A model generated the notes under the pieces. The model had not been told where the DNA came from and did no database searches. It was given only the letters and a program-made list of their open reading frames with translations. Shown piece by piece: positions 8,853 through 16,840 of a DNA stretch of 49,441 nucleotides (its first letter is position 1; each line of letters starts with the position of its first letter). Source of the stretch: Paracoccaceae bacterium (GTDB lineage Bacteria; Pseudomonadota; Alphaproteobacteria; Rhodobacterales; Rhodobacteraceae); the NCBI GenBank assembly GCA_023383015.1, contig JAHDXW010000002.1, forward strand, positions 141,815 to 191,255, in the 5' to 3' direction. The position numbers and the translations under genes were made by a program.

Positions 8853-9815
8853 ATGACCCTCCGGCGCCGTCTGCCCTCCGCGAACGCGCTCTTTGCCTTC
8901 GAGGCAGCAGCCCGCCTCGGGGGATTCTCGCGTGCCGCGCGCGAGTTGAACATAACCCAGCCGGCGGTCAGCCACGCGATCGCGTCGCTCGAGCGGACAA
9001 TCGGGCACCGGCTCTTCCACCGAGCCGGGCCGCGACTGGAGCTGACCGAGGTGGGCGAGCGGCTCAGCCGCGCGACCACCCGCGCCTTCGTGTCGATCGA
9101 AGGGGTGCTTGCCGAACTCGACGGCCATGACAGCCGCCGCGAGGTCGTCATGCTCTCGATCTCGTCGGGAATGGCCACGCACTGGCTGATGCCCCGCTAC
9201 GATGCCTTCCGCCGCCGCTTTCCCGAGACCCAGCTGCAGTTCCAGCTCATCGCCGGCAGCGTCGGCGGCCCGCTGTTCAACTGCGACCTCGGGCTGCGGG
9301 TCGCCAGCGGCGAGGCCGGACGCCAGATCGGCCACCGCTTCGCCCCCGAACGCGTGCTCGCCGTCGCCTCGCCCGCCTATCTGCGTGAGCGCGGCGACCT
9401 GCACCGCCCCGACACCGTGCACACCCTCATCAGCCTCACCGACCACTGGTTCGACTGGCCGGAATTCTGCGCCGCCGGCCGGATCGCCATGCCCACACGC
9501 CACCAGCGGCTCGCCTTCTCGGACTATTCGGTCGTCATCCAGGCGGCGCTGAACGGGCAGGGGCTGGCCCTGGCCTGGACCTCGGTCGCCTCGCGGCTCC
9601 TGATCGACGGGCTGCTCCAGCGGGCGGCCGGGCCGGTCGTCTGCACCGATCGCAGCTACCACCTCGTCAGCTCCAGCCAGCGCCCCTCGCGCCCCGTCGT
9701 CGAGGAGGTGCGTGCCTGGCTGATCGCCGAGATGGCGCGCGAGGAGGAGGCGCTGGTCGCCATGCTCGGACCCGAGGCCGCCGCCGAGGGGGGGTATTCT
9801 CGCCGCGACGGGTAG
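8853..9815 (+). CDS. LysR-family transcriptional regulator (GcvA-like)
   Basis: 320 residues. The helix-turn-helix region (residues about 8-68) reads FAFEAAARLGGFSRAARELN then ITQPAVSHAIASLERTIG. The effector domain starts near VVMLSISSGMATHWLMPRYD, a GcvA-type strand. It diverges from the class-V PLP/transporter operon and is followed 87 bp later by the enolase-superfamily gene on the same strand, so it could control either unit. A 15-bp palindrome downstream (9817-9831) is a candidate site. Confidence 0.92.
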   Translation: MTLRRRLPSANALFAFEAAARLGGFSRAARELNITQPAVSHAIASLERTIGHRLFHRAGPRLELTEVGERLSRATTRAFVSIEGVLAELDGHDSRREVVMLSISSGMATHWLMPRYDAFRRRFPETQLQFQLIAGSVGGPLFNCDLGLRVASGEAGRQIGHRFAPERVLAVASPAYLRERGDLHRPDTVHTLISLTDHWFDWPEFCAAGRIAMPTRHQRLAFSDYSVVIQAALNGQGLALAWTSVASRLLIDGLLQRAAGPVVCTDRSYHLVSSSQRPSRPVVEEVRAWLIAEMAREEEALVAMLGPEAAAEGGYSRRDG

Positions 9816-9816
9816 G

Positions 9817-9831
9817 CGGAAAGAAATTCCG
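9817..9831. promoter_or_regulatory. 15-bp palindrome before the dehydratase gene
   Basis: CGGAA-AGAAA-TTCCG is a perfect 5-bp inverted repeat around an A-rich centre, lying between the lysR stop and the dehydratase start. The size and symmetry suit a LysR half-site pair. Binding is inferred. Confidence 0.45.
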
Positions 9832-9902
9832 TTGGCGCGCTCCGGTCCGCGGGCCACCATCGCGACGATGCCAGCCTGCCCGACCCGGAGGAGGGACCGC
9901 CC

Positions 9903-11063
9903 GTGCGCGTGACCGCGGCCAACATCCATCTCGTGCCCACCGGCTTCCGCAACGGGGTGATCCTCGAGCTCGAGACCGACGCAGGAATAGCCGGGATCGG
10001 CGAGGCCGGCATCGCCTACGGCGCCGGCCCGCGGGCGGCGGCCGAGATGGTGCGGGAGATGGTCGAGCGCTTCGTGCTCGGCCAGGATCCGGCGCGCATC
10101 GAGGCGATCTGGAGCCGCATCTACGACGTTGGCTTCTGGACGAAGGGTGCCGGGGCGATCGTCATGGCCGGGCTCAGCGCCATCGACATCGCCCTGTGGG
10201 ACATCAAGGGCAAGCTGCTCGGCGCCCCGGTGCATGTGCTGATGGGCGGCGCGGTGGCCGACGAGCTGCCGGTCTACGCCAACGGCTGGTGGGTCGGCTG
10301 CACCGACATCGCCGCCTACGCCGACGCCGCCGCGGCCACCGTCGAGCGCGGCTACCGGGCACTGAAGCTCTATCCCCTCGGCCTGCCCGACCCGGTCACG
10401 GTGGTCCGGCACCCGGTGCGCCGCGCCGCGCCTCCCCGGATCGGCGGACATGTCGAGGCGCTGGTCACCGCGCTCCGCCGCCGGGTCGGGCCGGATGTCG
10501 AACTGATGCTCGATTTCGGCGGCGGCCTCGCCGCCGACCAGCTCTACGGCGTGCTCGACCGGCTCGCCCCGCTCGATGTCCGCTTCATCGAGGAGCCCGT
10601 GGACCCCGCCCTGCCCCACATGCTGGCCGAGGTCGGGCGGCGCACGCGCATCCCCCTCGCGGCCGGGGAACGTGTCTACGGGCGCTACGGTTTCCGCACC
10701 CTGCTCGAGACCGGCGCCATCGCCATAGCCCAGCCCGACGTCTGCAACACCGGCGGCCTGTCGGAGGCCCGACGGATCGCGGCCCTCGCCGAGATCTACA
10801 ATGCCCGCGTCGCCCCGCACAATTACGGAACGACCCTCGCCACAGTGGCCGCGGCCCAGCTTGCCGCCTGCATCCCGAACTTCATGGTGCTGGAGAGCTT
10901 TCCCGACTTCGACTCCGAGCCGGGCTACCGCCCGGTCCTGCGCCGGCCACTCGAGGCGCGCATCCGCGACGGCATGATGCCCCTGCCCGAGGGCCCCGGC
11001 CTCGGCGCCGAACTCGACCGCGACTCGATCGCCCCGTTCCGCGTCGCCCGGGTCGAGGGCTGA
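9903..11063 (+). CDS. Enolase-superfamily acid-sugar dehydratase (mandelate racemase/muconate lactonizing group)
   Basis: 386 residues. It has an N-terminal capping domain and a TIM barrel with three carboxylate ligands for Mg2+: about D204 (LMLDFGGG), E230 (RFIEEPVD) and E256 (AAGERVYG). An Asp-His dyad typical of the mandelate racemase subgroup is visible as D279 (AQPDV) and H306 (VAPHNYG). The second-strand motif is KLY around K155, without the KxK of mandelate racemase, which favours a galactonate-dehydratase-like role: removal of water from an aldonic or other acid sugar. The GTG at 9903 follows a strong GGAGGAGGG. The upstream lysR and a palindrome suggest its control. Substrate specificity cannot be read from sequence. 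Confidence 0.88.
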   Translation: MRVTAANIHLVPTGFRNGVILELETDAGIAGIGEAGIAYGAGPRAAAEMVREMVERFVLGQDPARIEAIWSRIYDVGFWTKGAGAIVMAGLSAIDIALWDIKGKLLGAPVHVLMGGAVADELPVYANGWWVGCTDIAAYADAAAATVERGYRALKLYPLGLPDPVTVVRHPVRRAAPPRIGGHVEALVTALRRRVGPDVELMLDFGGGLAADQLYGVLDRLAPLDVRFIEEPVDPALPHMLAEVGRRTRIPLAAGERVYGRYGFRTLLETGAIAIAQPDVCNTGGLSEARRIAALAEIYNARVAPHNYGTTLATVAAAQLAACIPNFMVLESFPDFDSEPGYRPVLRRPLEARIRDGMMPLPEGPGLGAELDRDSIAPFRVARVEG

Positions 11064-11081
11064 CTGCCGTAAACCTGCCGG

Positions 11082-11559
11082 GCGCGCCTGCCACCGGCTG
11101 GCCCGGAAGGGCCGCTTCGCCCCGTGCGGCCTCGCAACCGGTGAACACCACGCTGCGCCCGTCCCTGCGGATCAGGAACACGTCATGGGCCTCGTGCCCG
11201 GATTCGGGGCCCATGCCGGGCGAGCCGCGGGGGATGCCTGGAACCGCATGCCCCACCCCATCGCGGCGGTCGGCAGGCAGCCGGCGGATGTCGGCCGCGG
11301 GCACATGGCCCACGGTCACGCGGCTCCCGCCGCTGGCGGTGAGGGACGCGACCATCTCCCGCGGCATGCCGTTGGCAAGCTTGTGGCGCAACAGCAGCGT
11401 CCCCGCCCTCGGCTCGGTCGTCAGGGCAAGGCCCTCGCGCTCGGGCATTCCGATCCGGGCCGCGCAGCAGCCAAGATCCGGATCCCTCAGGGCATGAGTC
11501 GCGGGCGCCGTCCCGCCGACCAGCACCGCGCGACACGAGGGGGTGTGGTTGGACATCAT
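11082..11559 (-). pseudogene. Coding-like remnant, family uncertain
   Basis: A minus-strand frame from an ATG at 11559 has strong G/C third-position bias and a plausible protein texture, including REGLALTTEPRAGTLLLRHK, GGSRVTVGHVPAADIRRLP and HDVFLIRRDGRSVVFTGC. The last stretch faintly recalls the closing strands of metallo-beta-lactamase-fold hydrolases, where TGD rather than TGC would be expected, and no HxHxDH motif is present. Towards 11080 the frame turns Arg-rich and runs on into the 3' end of the convergent dehydratase gene. I read it as a decayed or truncated gene. It could instead be a small unrecognised gene ending at 10882. Confidence 0.3.
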
Positions 11560-12068
11560 GGCTTTCAATTGGCTGACGTGTTGGTCGGGTCGGATGCGGC
11601 ACCGCCGCTCCCGGTCCGACGCGACGGCGCTGTCGTCAGGCGGGCGCGCGGGCGCATCTCGGTCCGCGCCCTTGGCCTTCGCCGGGGGGCGCGGCCCCTG
11701 CGCGCCGCCACTCTGCAAGGGCGCCGTCGGCGCTCGCCGGGACCGGGGAGACCGGGCGCTGGCGCCCTTTCCGGGTGGCACGGCATGGTCCGCCGGGGAC
11801 CGGCCGCCTGCCCCGGCATCAGGCCGGGCGGCTGCAGGAACGCCGGCAGGCCTGCGCGGACGAGAACGCAAGGGCCGGCGTCGGCCAGCCCGCAGCACCC
11901 CCGCTGCAGCGCGTTGGCACCATGACAAGATCGGGATGGGCGGGGTGCCGGTGCAGGTCGGGCATGTCCCGGGCATGTCCCCCCGGGGGACACGGCAGGC
12001 CCGTGCACGGCGCCACGCGATCCCCGGGGCGCGGGGAACCGCACCATTCCCGTCAACCGGCGACGGGC

Positions 12069-12098
12069 GGCCGGGGCGCCCCCCGCGGATCCCCGGCC
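12069..12098 (-). terminator. Possible terminator hairpin after the CoA-pathway operon
   Basis: An 8-bp GC stem (12069-12076 with 12091-12098, 14-nt loop) begins 13 nt beyond the SMP-30 stop. There is no T-tract, so it would be a weak or Rho-assisted end of the operon. Confidence 0.3.
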
Positions 12099-12111
12099 CC
12101 GCGCGCCGCCC

Positions 12112-12972
12112 TCAGCGCGCGGGCTCGGCGATCAGCGGCAGGCCGGCAACGTCGGCCTCCGCCGCCAGCACCCGGCCGCCCTTGGGCACGGTGACGACCA
12201 GGGTGGCGAGGTCGGGGCCGGCGAAGCAGAGGTTGGTGGGAAAGCTCGGTCCAAGGTCAATCACATCCGCAACCCTGCCGTCAGGCTCGAAGACGATGAT
12301 GCAGTCCCCGTCCGATCCCGCGCACCACAGCCGGCCGGCCGTGTCAAAGGCCATCCCGTCCGGCTCGCCCCGCGGCAGTTCGGCGAAGATGCCGTCGTGG
12401 CGCCAGCCCTCGGCGGTCTGCCGAAGCCGGAAGATGCGTCGCCGAAGCGTCTCGGCAACGTAGAGGATGTCGCCCCCGGGGCCGAAGGCCAGCCCGTTGG
12501 GGTGCAGCGGTCCGTCCAGGATCAATTCCGCCTCGCCCGTCGAAAGGTCCAGCGCCCAGACCCGCCCGGGTTGCGGCCCTGCGGCCGATTTCGTCGACCC
12601 GCTGGGATCGGTGAACCACAGCCGCCCGTCGGGGCCGAAGGCGAGGTCGTTGGGGGCGTGGTACGCCCGCTCCGACACCACCTCGACGCTGCCGCCGCCG
12701 ACCCTCTGGATCGACGGCCGGGCCGGAAGGGCCGAGCGGGTCGGCACGACGCGGCCGCCGTTCTGGGCGACGTAGACCGCCATGCCCGCCCCCGCCGCCA
12801 GCCCGTTCGGGCCGCCGCCGGTCTCGGCGAATGGCACGGCACCGGCGCCGCCGAAGGTGCAGCGGTAAAGCATCCCCCGGTTTATCGAGGTGAAGACGAT
12901 GCCCCCCGGCACCGCGACCGGCCCTTCGGTGAAACCCGCGCCGGCGGCAATCTCCCTGAACTCCGGCCTCAC
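12112..12972 (-). CDS. SMP-30/gluconolactonase-family hydrolase
   Basis: 286 residues of a six-bladed beta-propeller. It has FTEGPVAVPGG with the metal-binding Glu (about E16), APNDLAFGPDGRLWFTDPSG, HPNGLAFGPGGDILYVAET and EPDGMAFDTAGRLW, all repeats typical of SMP-30/LRE proteins that hydrolyse lactones using a divalent cation. The GTG at 12972 overlaps the stop of the CoA-transferase gene as GTGA. As last gene of the TRAP/CoA operon it may open a lactone form of the imported acid. It has no signal peptide, so it is cytoplasmic. Its substrate is unknown. Confidence 0.85.
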   Translation of the reverse strand: MRPEFREIAAGAGFTEGPVAVPGGIVFTSINRGMLYRCTFGGAGAVPFAETGGGPNGLAAGAGMAVYVAQNGGRVVPTRSALPARPSIQRVGGGSVEVVSERAYHAPNDLAFGPDGRLWFTDPSGSTKSAAGPQPGRVWALDLSTGEAELILDGPLHPNGLAFGPGGDILYVAETLRRRIFRLRQTAEGWRHDGIFAELPRGEPDGMAFDTAGRLWCAGSDGDCIIVFEPDGRVADVIDLGPSFPTNLCFAGPDLATLVVTVPKGGRVLAAEADVAGLPLIAEPAR

Positions 12973-14240
12973 CCGCGCCTCCCCTGCCCCGCGATCGCGC
13001 GCGCCTCCCGCGCCAGCGCCTCGCGGTCGTCGGGATGAGCGATGGCGATCATCGCCCCGATCCGCTGGCTGAGCGTCTTGCCGATCAGTTCCGCCGCGCC
13101 GTATTCGGTCACCACGGTGTCGACATCGGTGCGCGCGCAGGTCACCGGCGCCCCGGCCAGCGCGGCCACGATCCGCGGCTGTCCCCCTGCGGCCCGCGCG
13201 CGCATCGCCACGATCGACCGCCCCCGCGCCGCCGCCCGCGCCCCGCGCATGAAGTCCACATGCCCGCCCGGCGCGCCGACATAGCGTCCGCCTGCATACT
13301 CGGCGTTCACCTGCCCGGTCAGGTCCGCCTCGATCGCCGAGTTGATCGCCACGAACCGGTCAAGCCGCGCCATCGTGCCGACATCCAGCGCATAGCTGCT
13401 GGGCACCAGGCGGATGGGCAGGCCGGGGGCCGCGCGGTACAGCCGCTGCGAGCCGAACAGTGCGGTGGCAACGGTCACCCCGGTGTCGATCGGCTTGCGG
13501 GCATTGGTCACGGCACCGCGTTCCATCAGGTCAATGACCGCGTCGGTCATCATCCCGGTGTGGATGCCGAGGTCGCGGTGGCCGGCCAGACCCTCCAGGA
13601 TGGCCGAGGGCACCGCCCCGACGCCAAGCTCGATGGTGGTGCCGTCCTCGACGAAGGGCAGCACGTGGCCGGCAATGGCGCGGTCGACCGCATCGGGCAC
13701 CGCCAGCGGCATCTCGGGCAGTGGCCGCGCGGTGCGGATCATCGCGTCGACATCCTCCGCGCCCACCGTCGCCGTTCCGGCGATGAACGGTGCCGCGGCG
13801 TTCACCTCGGCGATCACGACCCGCGCCCTGCGGATGGCGTCGAGCGCGAAGCCGTGGTCGGTGGCAAGGCTGTAGCGGCCGTCCGCGTCCGGCCCGGCAA
13901 GCTGCACCATGAAGACGTCGAAGGCAAAACGGCCCGCCGCGAGGTCGCGGCAGAAGGCCCCGAAATGCGTGGGATAGACGTCCGTCAGCCCCGCCTTCGC
14001 CAGCTGCGCCGTCCGGCCGAGCCCGCCCAGCGCCTCGAAGCGGATATGGTCGCCGTGGACGGGGCGCAGCAGGTCGCTGAACGAGATGGTCAGGAACACC
14101 CGGACACCGCTCAGCGCCGCGCGCTGCTCGATGAGCCGGCCGATCAGCGCCAGCGGTTCGGCGCTGCCCTGCCCCCACAGCACGCGGTCTCCCGCCCTTA
14201 TCCAGCGCGTGAGGTCGAGATCCGCGGCCTCATGCGACAC
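12969..14240 (-). CDS. Acetyl-CoA hydrolase / CoA-transferase family protein
   Basis: 423 residues, two-domain family-I CoA-transferase fold (4-hydroxybutyrate CoA-transferase/acetyl-CoA hydrolase group). Visible marks are IELGVGAVPSAILEGL, DLGIHTGMMTD, GVTVATALFGSQRLY and NSAIEADLTGQVNAE, then VVTEYGAAEL and LSQRI near the end. In well-studied CoA-transferases of this family an active-site Glu forms the CoA thioester. I recall it in an IHSEM-like segment in the 4-hydroxybutyrate enzymes; here that position is Gly (about G229), while Glu is present in NSAIEAD (about E304). This may mark a subgroup with a changed mechanism. It overlaps the ligase gene by 11 bp and SMP-30 by GTGA, so it belongs to the same coupled operon. 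Confidence 0.85.
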   Translation of the reverse strand: MSHEAADLDLTRWIRAGDRVLWGQGSAEPLALIGRLIEQRAALSGVRVFLTISFSDLLRPVHGDHIRFEALGGLGRTAQLAKAGLTDVYPTHFGAFCRDLAAGRFAFDVFMVQLAGPDADGRYSLATDHGFALDAIRRARVVIAEVNAAAPFIAGTATVGAEDVDAMIRTARPLPEMPLAVPDAVDRAIAGHVLPFVEDGTTIELGVGAVPSAILEGLAGHRDLGIHTGMMTDAVIDLMERGAVTNARKPIDTGVTVATALFGSQRLYRAAPGLPIRLVPSSYALDVGTMARLDRFVAINSAIEADLTGQVNAEYAGGRYVGAPGGHVDFMRGARAAARGRSIVAMRARAAGGQPRIVAALAGAPVTCARTDVDTVVTEYGAAELIGKTLSQRIGAMIAIAHPDDREALAREARAIAGQGRRG

Positions 14241-15876
14241 GGTCGCCCTGCCCTTCCGCCAGCAGCCGTTTCGCCAGCTCGGTCAGCCTGTACTTCGGCA
14301 CCTTGCCGCTGCCCAGGCGCGGCAGATCCTCCTTGCGCATGAGGAAGACATGGGACGGCACCTTGTAGCGTGCCGCGTTCGCCCTGACATGCTCGATGAT
14401 GTCCGCCCCGGTCAGCGCCGCCCTGCCGGGGTCGACAAAGGCCACGATCAGCTCGCCACGGGTCTCGTCTGGCACGCCGGTGATATGGCATTCCGCCACG
14501 TCGGGGTGGCTGTCGATCACCTTCTCGATCTCGGCCGGCGACACGTTCACGCCGGCGACCTTGAGGATCTCCTTCTTGCGGCCGTGAAAGTGCAGCCGCC
14601 CGTCGGCGTCGATCCGCACCAGGTCGCCGGTGCGGAAGAAGCCGTCCCCGCAGAACGCCTCGGCATTGGCCGCATCGTTGCGAAGATATCCGGGCGTCAC
14701 CCGGCCACGCACCTCCAGAAGCCCCGTCTCGCCCGGCGCCACCGGCTTCCCGTCCTCGTCGCGCAGCCGGTATTCCCAGCCCGGCACCACATGGCCCGAC
14801 GAGGTCGTGCGCACCTCGAAGCTGTCCCGCCAGTCGGTGATGAAGCAGTTCCCGTAGGTCTCGGTCAGCCCGTACATCGCGCAGCAATGGGTAACCCCGA
14901 GTCCCTCGATCACGATCCGCATGTCGTCGGTCGAGAAGCCCGCGATCCCCTTCTTCAGCGAGGAGAGGTCGCGCTTCGGGCGGTCCGGGTGCTGGTAGAG
15001 CGCACGCGACATGTTGGCGAGGCTGACGTAGGTTGTCGGGCGGTCGCGCTCGATCACCTCCAGCGCCGAGCCGGGCTCGAACACCTCCTGCAGCAGGATG
15101 CTGCCGCCATGGCTCCAGATCGCAGGAATCGCGTTGATCGTAGCCAGGCCGTAGAACAGCGGCGTCGCGATCCAGGTACAGTCCTCCTCGGTCAGCCCCT
15201 GCCGCTCGCCAAGCTGGAAGGTGTTGCCGATGGTGCCGCCATGCGTCAGCCGGACTCCCTTCGGCACCCCGGTCGACCCGCTGGTGTAAAGCACATAGAG
15301 GTCGTCGTCGGGAACGACCCGCCCCTCGGCCTCGGCCAGCACCCCGTCGGGCACCGCCTCGCCCGCCGCCAGCCAGCGGCCGGCCGGCACGGCCCCCGGC
15401 AGGCCCTCACCCCTCAGCGCGATGACCCTCTCCAGCGAGGGAAGCGCGCCGAACGCGGCCGCGCCGGGCCCCGCCAGTTCCGGCAGGATGCGCAGCCACA
15501 TCTCGCCGTAGGTCCTGTGCAGGATGCGGTCCACTGTGAACAGCAGCCGCGGGCAAGAGTGCCGCAGTTGCTGCACGATCTCGGCGTCGAGGTGGAAGGT
15601 GTTGAGCGGGGCCAGGATCGCGCCGATCCGCGCGCAGCCCATCGCGAGGAACAGCCACTCCGGCCGGTTGGCGCAGTGGATGGCAACCATGTCGCCGCGC
15701 CCGATCCCGGAGGCGATGAGCGCCTTCGCCCAGCGCGACGCGGCGGCGTCGAGCTGCGCCCAGCTGAGCCGCGTGCCCTCGAAGGTCAGTGCCGGGCGGC
15801 TGCCACGGGTGGCGGCGTTGGCCCCCAGAAGCCGGCCGAAGGTCAGTGCGGGGGGGTGTCGCAGGGGCCCGGTCAC
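14230..15876 (-). CDS. AMP-forming acyl-CoA synthetase (ligase)
   Basis: 548 residues of the ANL superfamily, forming an acyl-AMP and then an acyl-CoA. The motifs are complete: the phosphate-binding loop YTSGSTGVPKG at about 197-207, YGLTETYG, TGDLVRID, the hinge GRKKEILKVAGVNVSPAEIE, and the late Lys in GSGKVPK. The acyl pocket does not reveal the substrate. The GTG at 15876 overlaps the stop of the HMG-CoA-lyase-like gene as GTGA; a longer frame upstream is a shadow of that gene. Placed between a CoA-lyase and a CoA-transferase, it probably activates the acid brought in by the TRAP transporter. Confidence 0.92.
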   Translation of the reverse strand: MTGPLRHPPALTFGRLLGANAATRGSRPALTFEGTRLSWAQLDAAASRWAKALIASGIGRGDMVAIHCANRPEWLFLAMGCARIGAILAPLNTFHLDAEIVQQLRHSCPRLLFTVDRILHRTYGEMWLRILPELAGPGAAAFGALPSLERVIALRGEGLPGAVPAGRWLAAGEAVPDGVLAEAEGRVVPDDDLYVLYTSGSTGVPKGVRLTHGGTIGNTFQLGERQGLTEEDCTWIATPLFYGLATINAIPAIWSHGGSILLQEVFEPGSALEVIERDRPTTYVSLANMSRALYQHPDRPKRDLSSLKKGIAGFSTDDMRIVIEGLGVTHCCAMYGLTETYGNCFITDWRDSFEVRTTSSGHVVPGWEYRLRDEDGKPVAPGETGLLEVRGRVTPGYLRNDAANAEAFCGDGFFRTGDLVRIDADGRLHFHGRKKEILKVAGVNVSPAEIEKVIDSHPDVAECHITGVPDETRGELIVAFVDPGRAALTGADIIEHVRANAARYKVPSHVFLMRKEDLPRLGSGKVPKYRLTELAKRLLAEGQGDRVA

Positions 15877-16835
15877 GGGTTGGCCTCCAGAAGCCGGCGG
15901 CCGATCGCGTTGAGCTCGGCCAGCGTCCCGTTGCGCGCGACGCGCGACCGCGTCGGGGCGCCGACCAGCCGGGCGAACCAGCTGCCGGCCTCGCGCAATG
16001 CCGCCAGGTCGACGCCGGTCGGAACACCCATGCTCTCGAACAGGTTGACGACATCCTCGGTGGCGACGTTGCCCATGCCCTGGACGCTGATCGGCATGGC
16101 GATGCCGCCCCCGTAGCCGCCGGTGCACGCCTCGAACACCTTGGCCCCGGCCAGCCAGCCGGCATAGATGTTGGCCAGCGCCATGCCGACGCTGTCGTGA
16201 AGATGCAGGCCCAGCGTCAGGCCGGGATGGCGCTGCAGGATCGCGTCGACCCGCTCGCCCACCTCCCGCGGGCTCGCGAAGCCGATCGAGTCGGCGATCG
16301 AGACCTCGCCGATGCCCAGCGCGACGAACCTGTCGACAAGACCGACCACCCGCTGCAGCGGCACCTTGCCCTCGTAGGGGCAGGCAAAGCAGATGCCCAT
16401 CCCGACCGAGACCTCGTGGCCGGTCCGGGCGCCGAGGTCCACGATCCGCTCGATCTCGCCGAGGTTCTCCTCGATCGACATGTTGGAGTTCTTCCTCTGG
16501 TAGGTCTCCGACGCCACCACGAGGCAGGACAGCTTCGGCACCCCGGCCGCCGCCGCGCGCTCGGCTCCCCTGAGGTTCGGCACCAGTGCCCGGATGGTGA
16601 CGCCCTTCAACCCTGCGACCCCGGCCGCCACCTCGGCGGCATCGGCGAGCGGCGGAACCGCGGCCGGATGCACGAAACCGGTGATCTCGATCTCGGGGAT
16701 GCCAGCGGCGGCGGCGCGGCGGATGAACTCCACCTTGTCGGCTGTCCCGGGTGCCGTCCACCCGGTCTCGTGCACCATCGTCTGCAACCCGTCACGGGTC
16801 AGCAGTTCCACAAGTCTCGGTCTGGGGGTCGGCAT
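15873..16835 (-). CDS. HMG-CoA lyase-like TIM-barrel lyase without the signature Cys
   Basis: 320 residues of the HMGL-like/DRE-TIM family, which cleaves or forms C-C bonds next to a CoA thioester. The catalytic Arg-Asp pair is present as TRDGLQ (about R14, D15), the Glu as EIEITGFVHP (about E50), the metal His pair as LHLHDS (about H211, H213) and the Asn as GNVATED (about N256). FACPYEGKVPL is also typical. In HMG-CoA lyases the loop GGCPYA carries an essential Cys; here it is YGGGIAMPISVQGMGN, two residues longer and without Cys, though a Cys sits nearby in ACTGG (about C237). Cleavage of a different 3-hydroxyacyl-CoA is therefore likely. AGGAAAG precedes the ATG; the CitE-like gene ends 5 nt upstream. 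Confidence 0.85.
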   Translation of the reverse strand: MPTPRPRLVELLTRDGLQTMVHETGWTAPGTADKVEFIRRAAAAGIPEIEITGFVHPAAVPPLADAAEVAAGVAGLKGVTIRALVPNLRGAERAAAAGVPKLSCLVVASETYQRKNSNMSIEENLGEIERIVDLGARTGHEVSVGMGICFACPYEGKVPLQRVVGLVDRFVALGIGEVSIADSIGFASPREVGERVDAILQRHPGLTLGLHLHDSVGMALANIYAGWLAGAKVFEACTGGYGGGIAMPISVQGMGNVATEDVVNLFESMGVPTGVDLAALREAGSWFARLVGAPTRSRVARNGTLAELNAIGRRLLEANP

Positions 16836-16840
16836 GATCG

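Larger units (their letters stand above)
11064..12111. other. Gap of about 1 kb without a convincing intact gene
   Basis: Between the dehydratase gene and the end of the SMP-30 operon. Open frames on both strands give Arg/Pro/Gly-rich products without recognisable folds. One minus-strand stretch (11082-11559) looks coding by codon bias and is listed separately. At 11960-11981 an 11-bp unit (GGGCATGTCCC) is present twice in tandem and runs into a 17-bp near-palindrome (11976-11992). No transposase, inverted terminal repeats or tRNA were seen. Confidence 0.5.

Noticed and set aside
11064-12111. An insertion sequence or integration site in the gene-poor gap
   Set aside because: No transposase or integrase motif, terminal inverted repeats, target duplication or tRNA end could be seen; the 11-bp tandem repeat alone is not enough.
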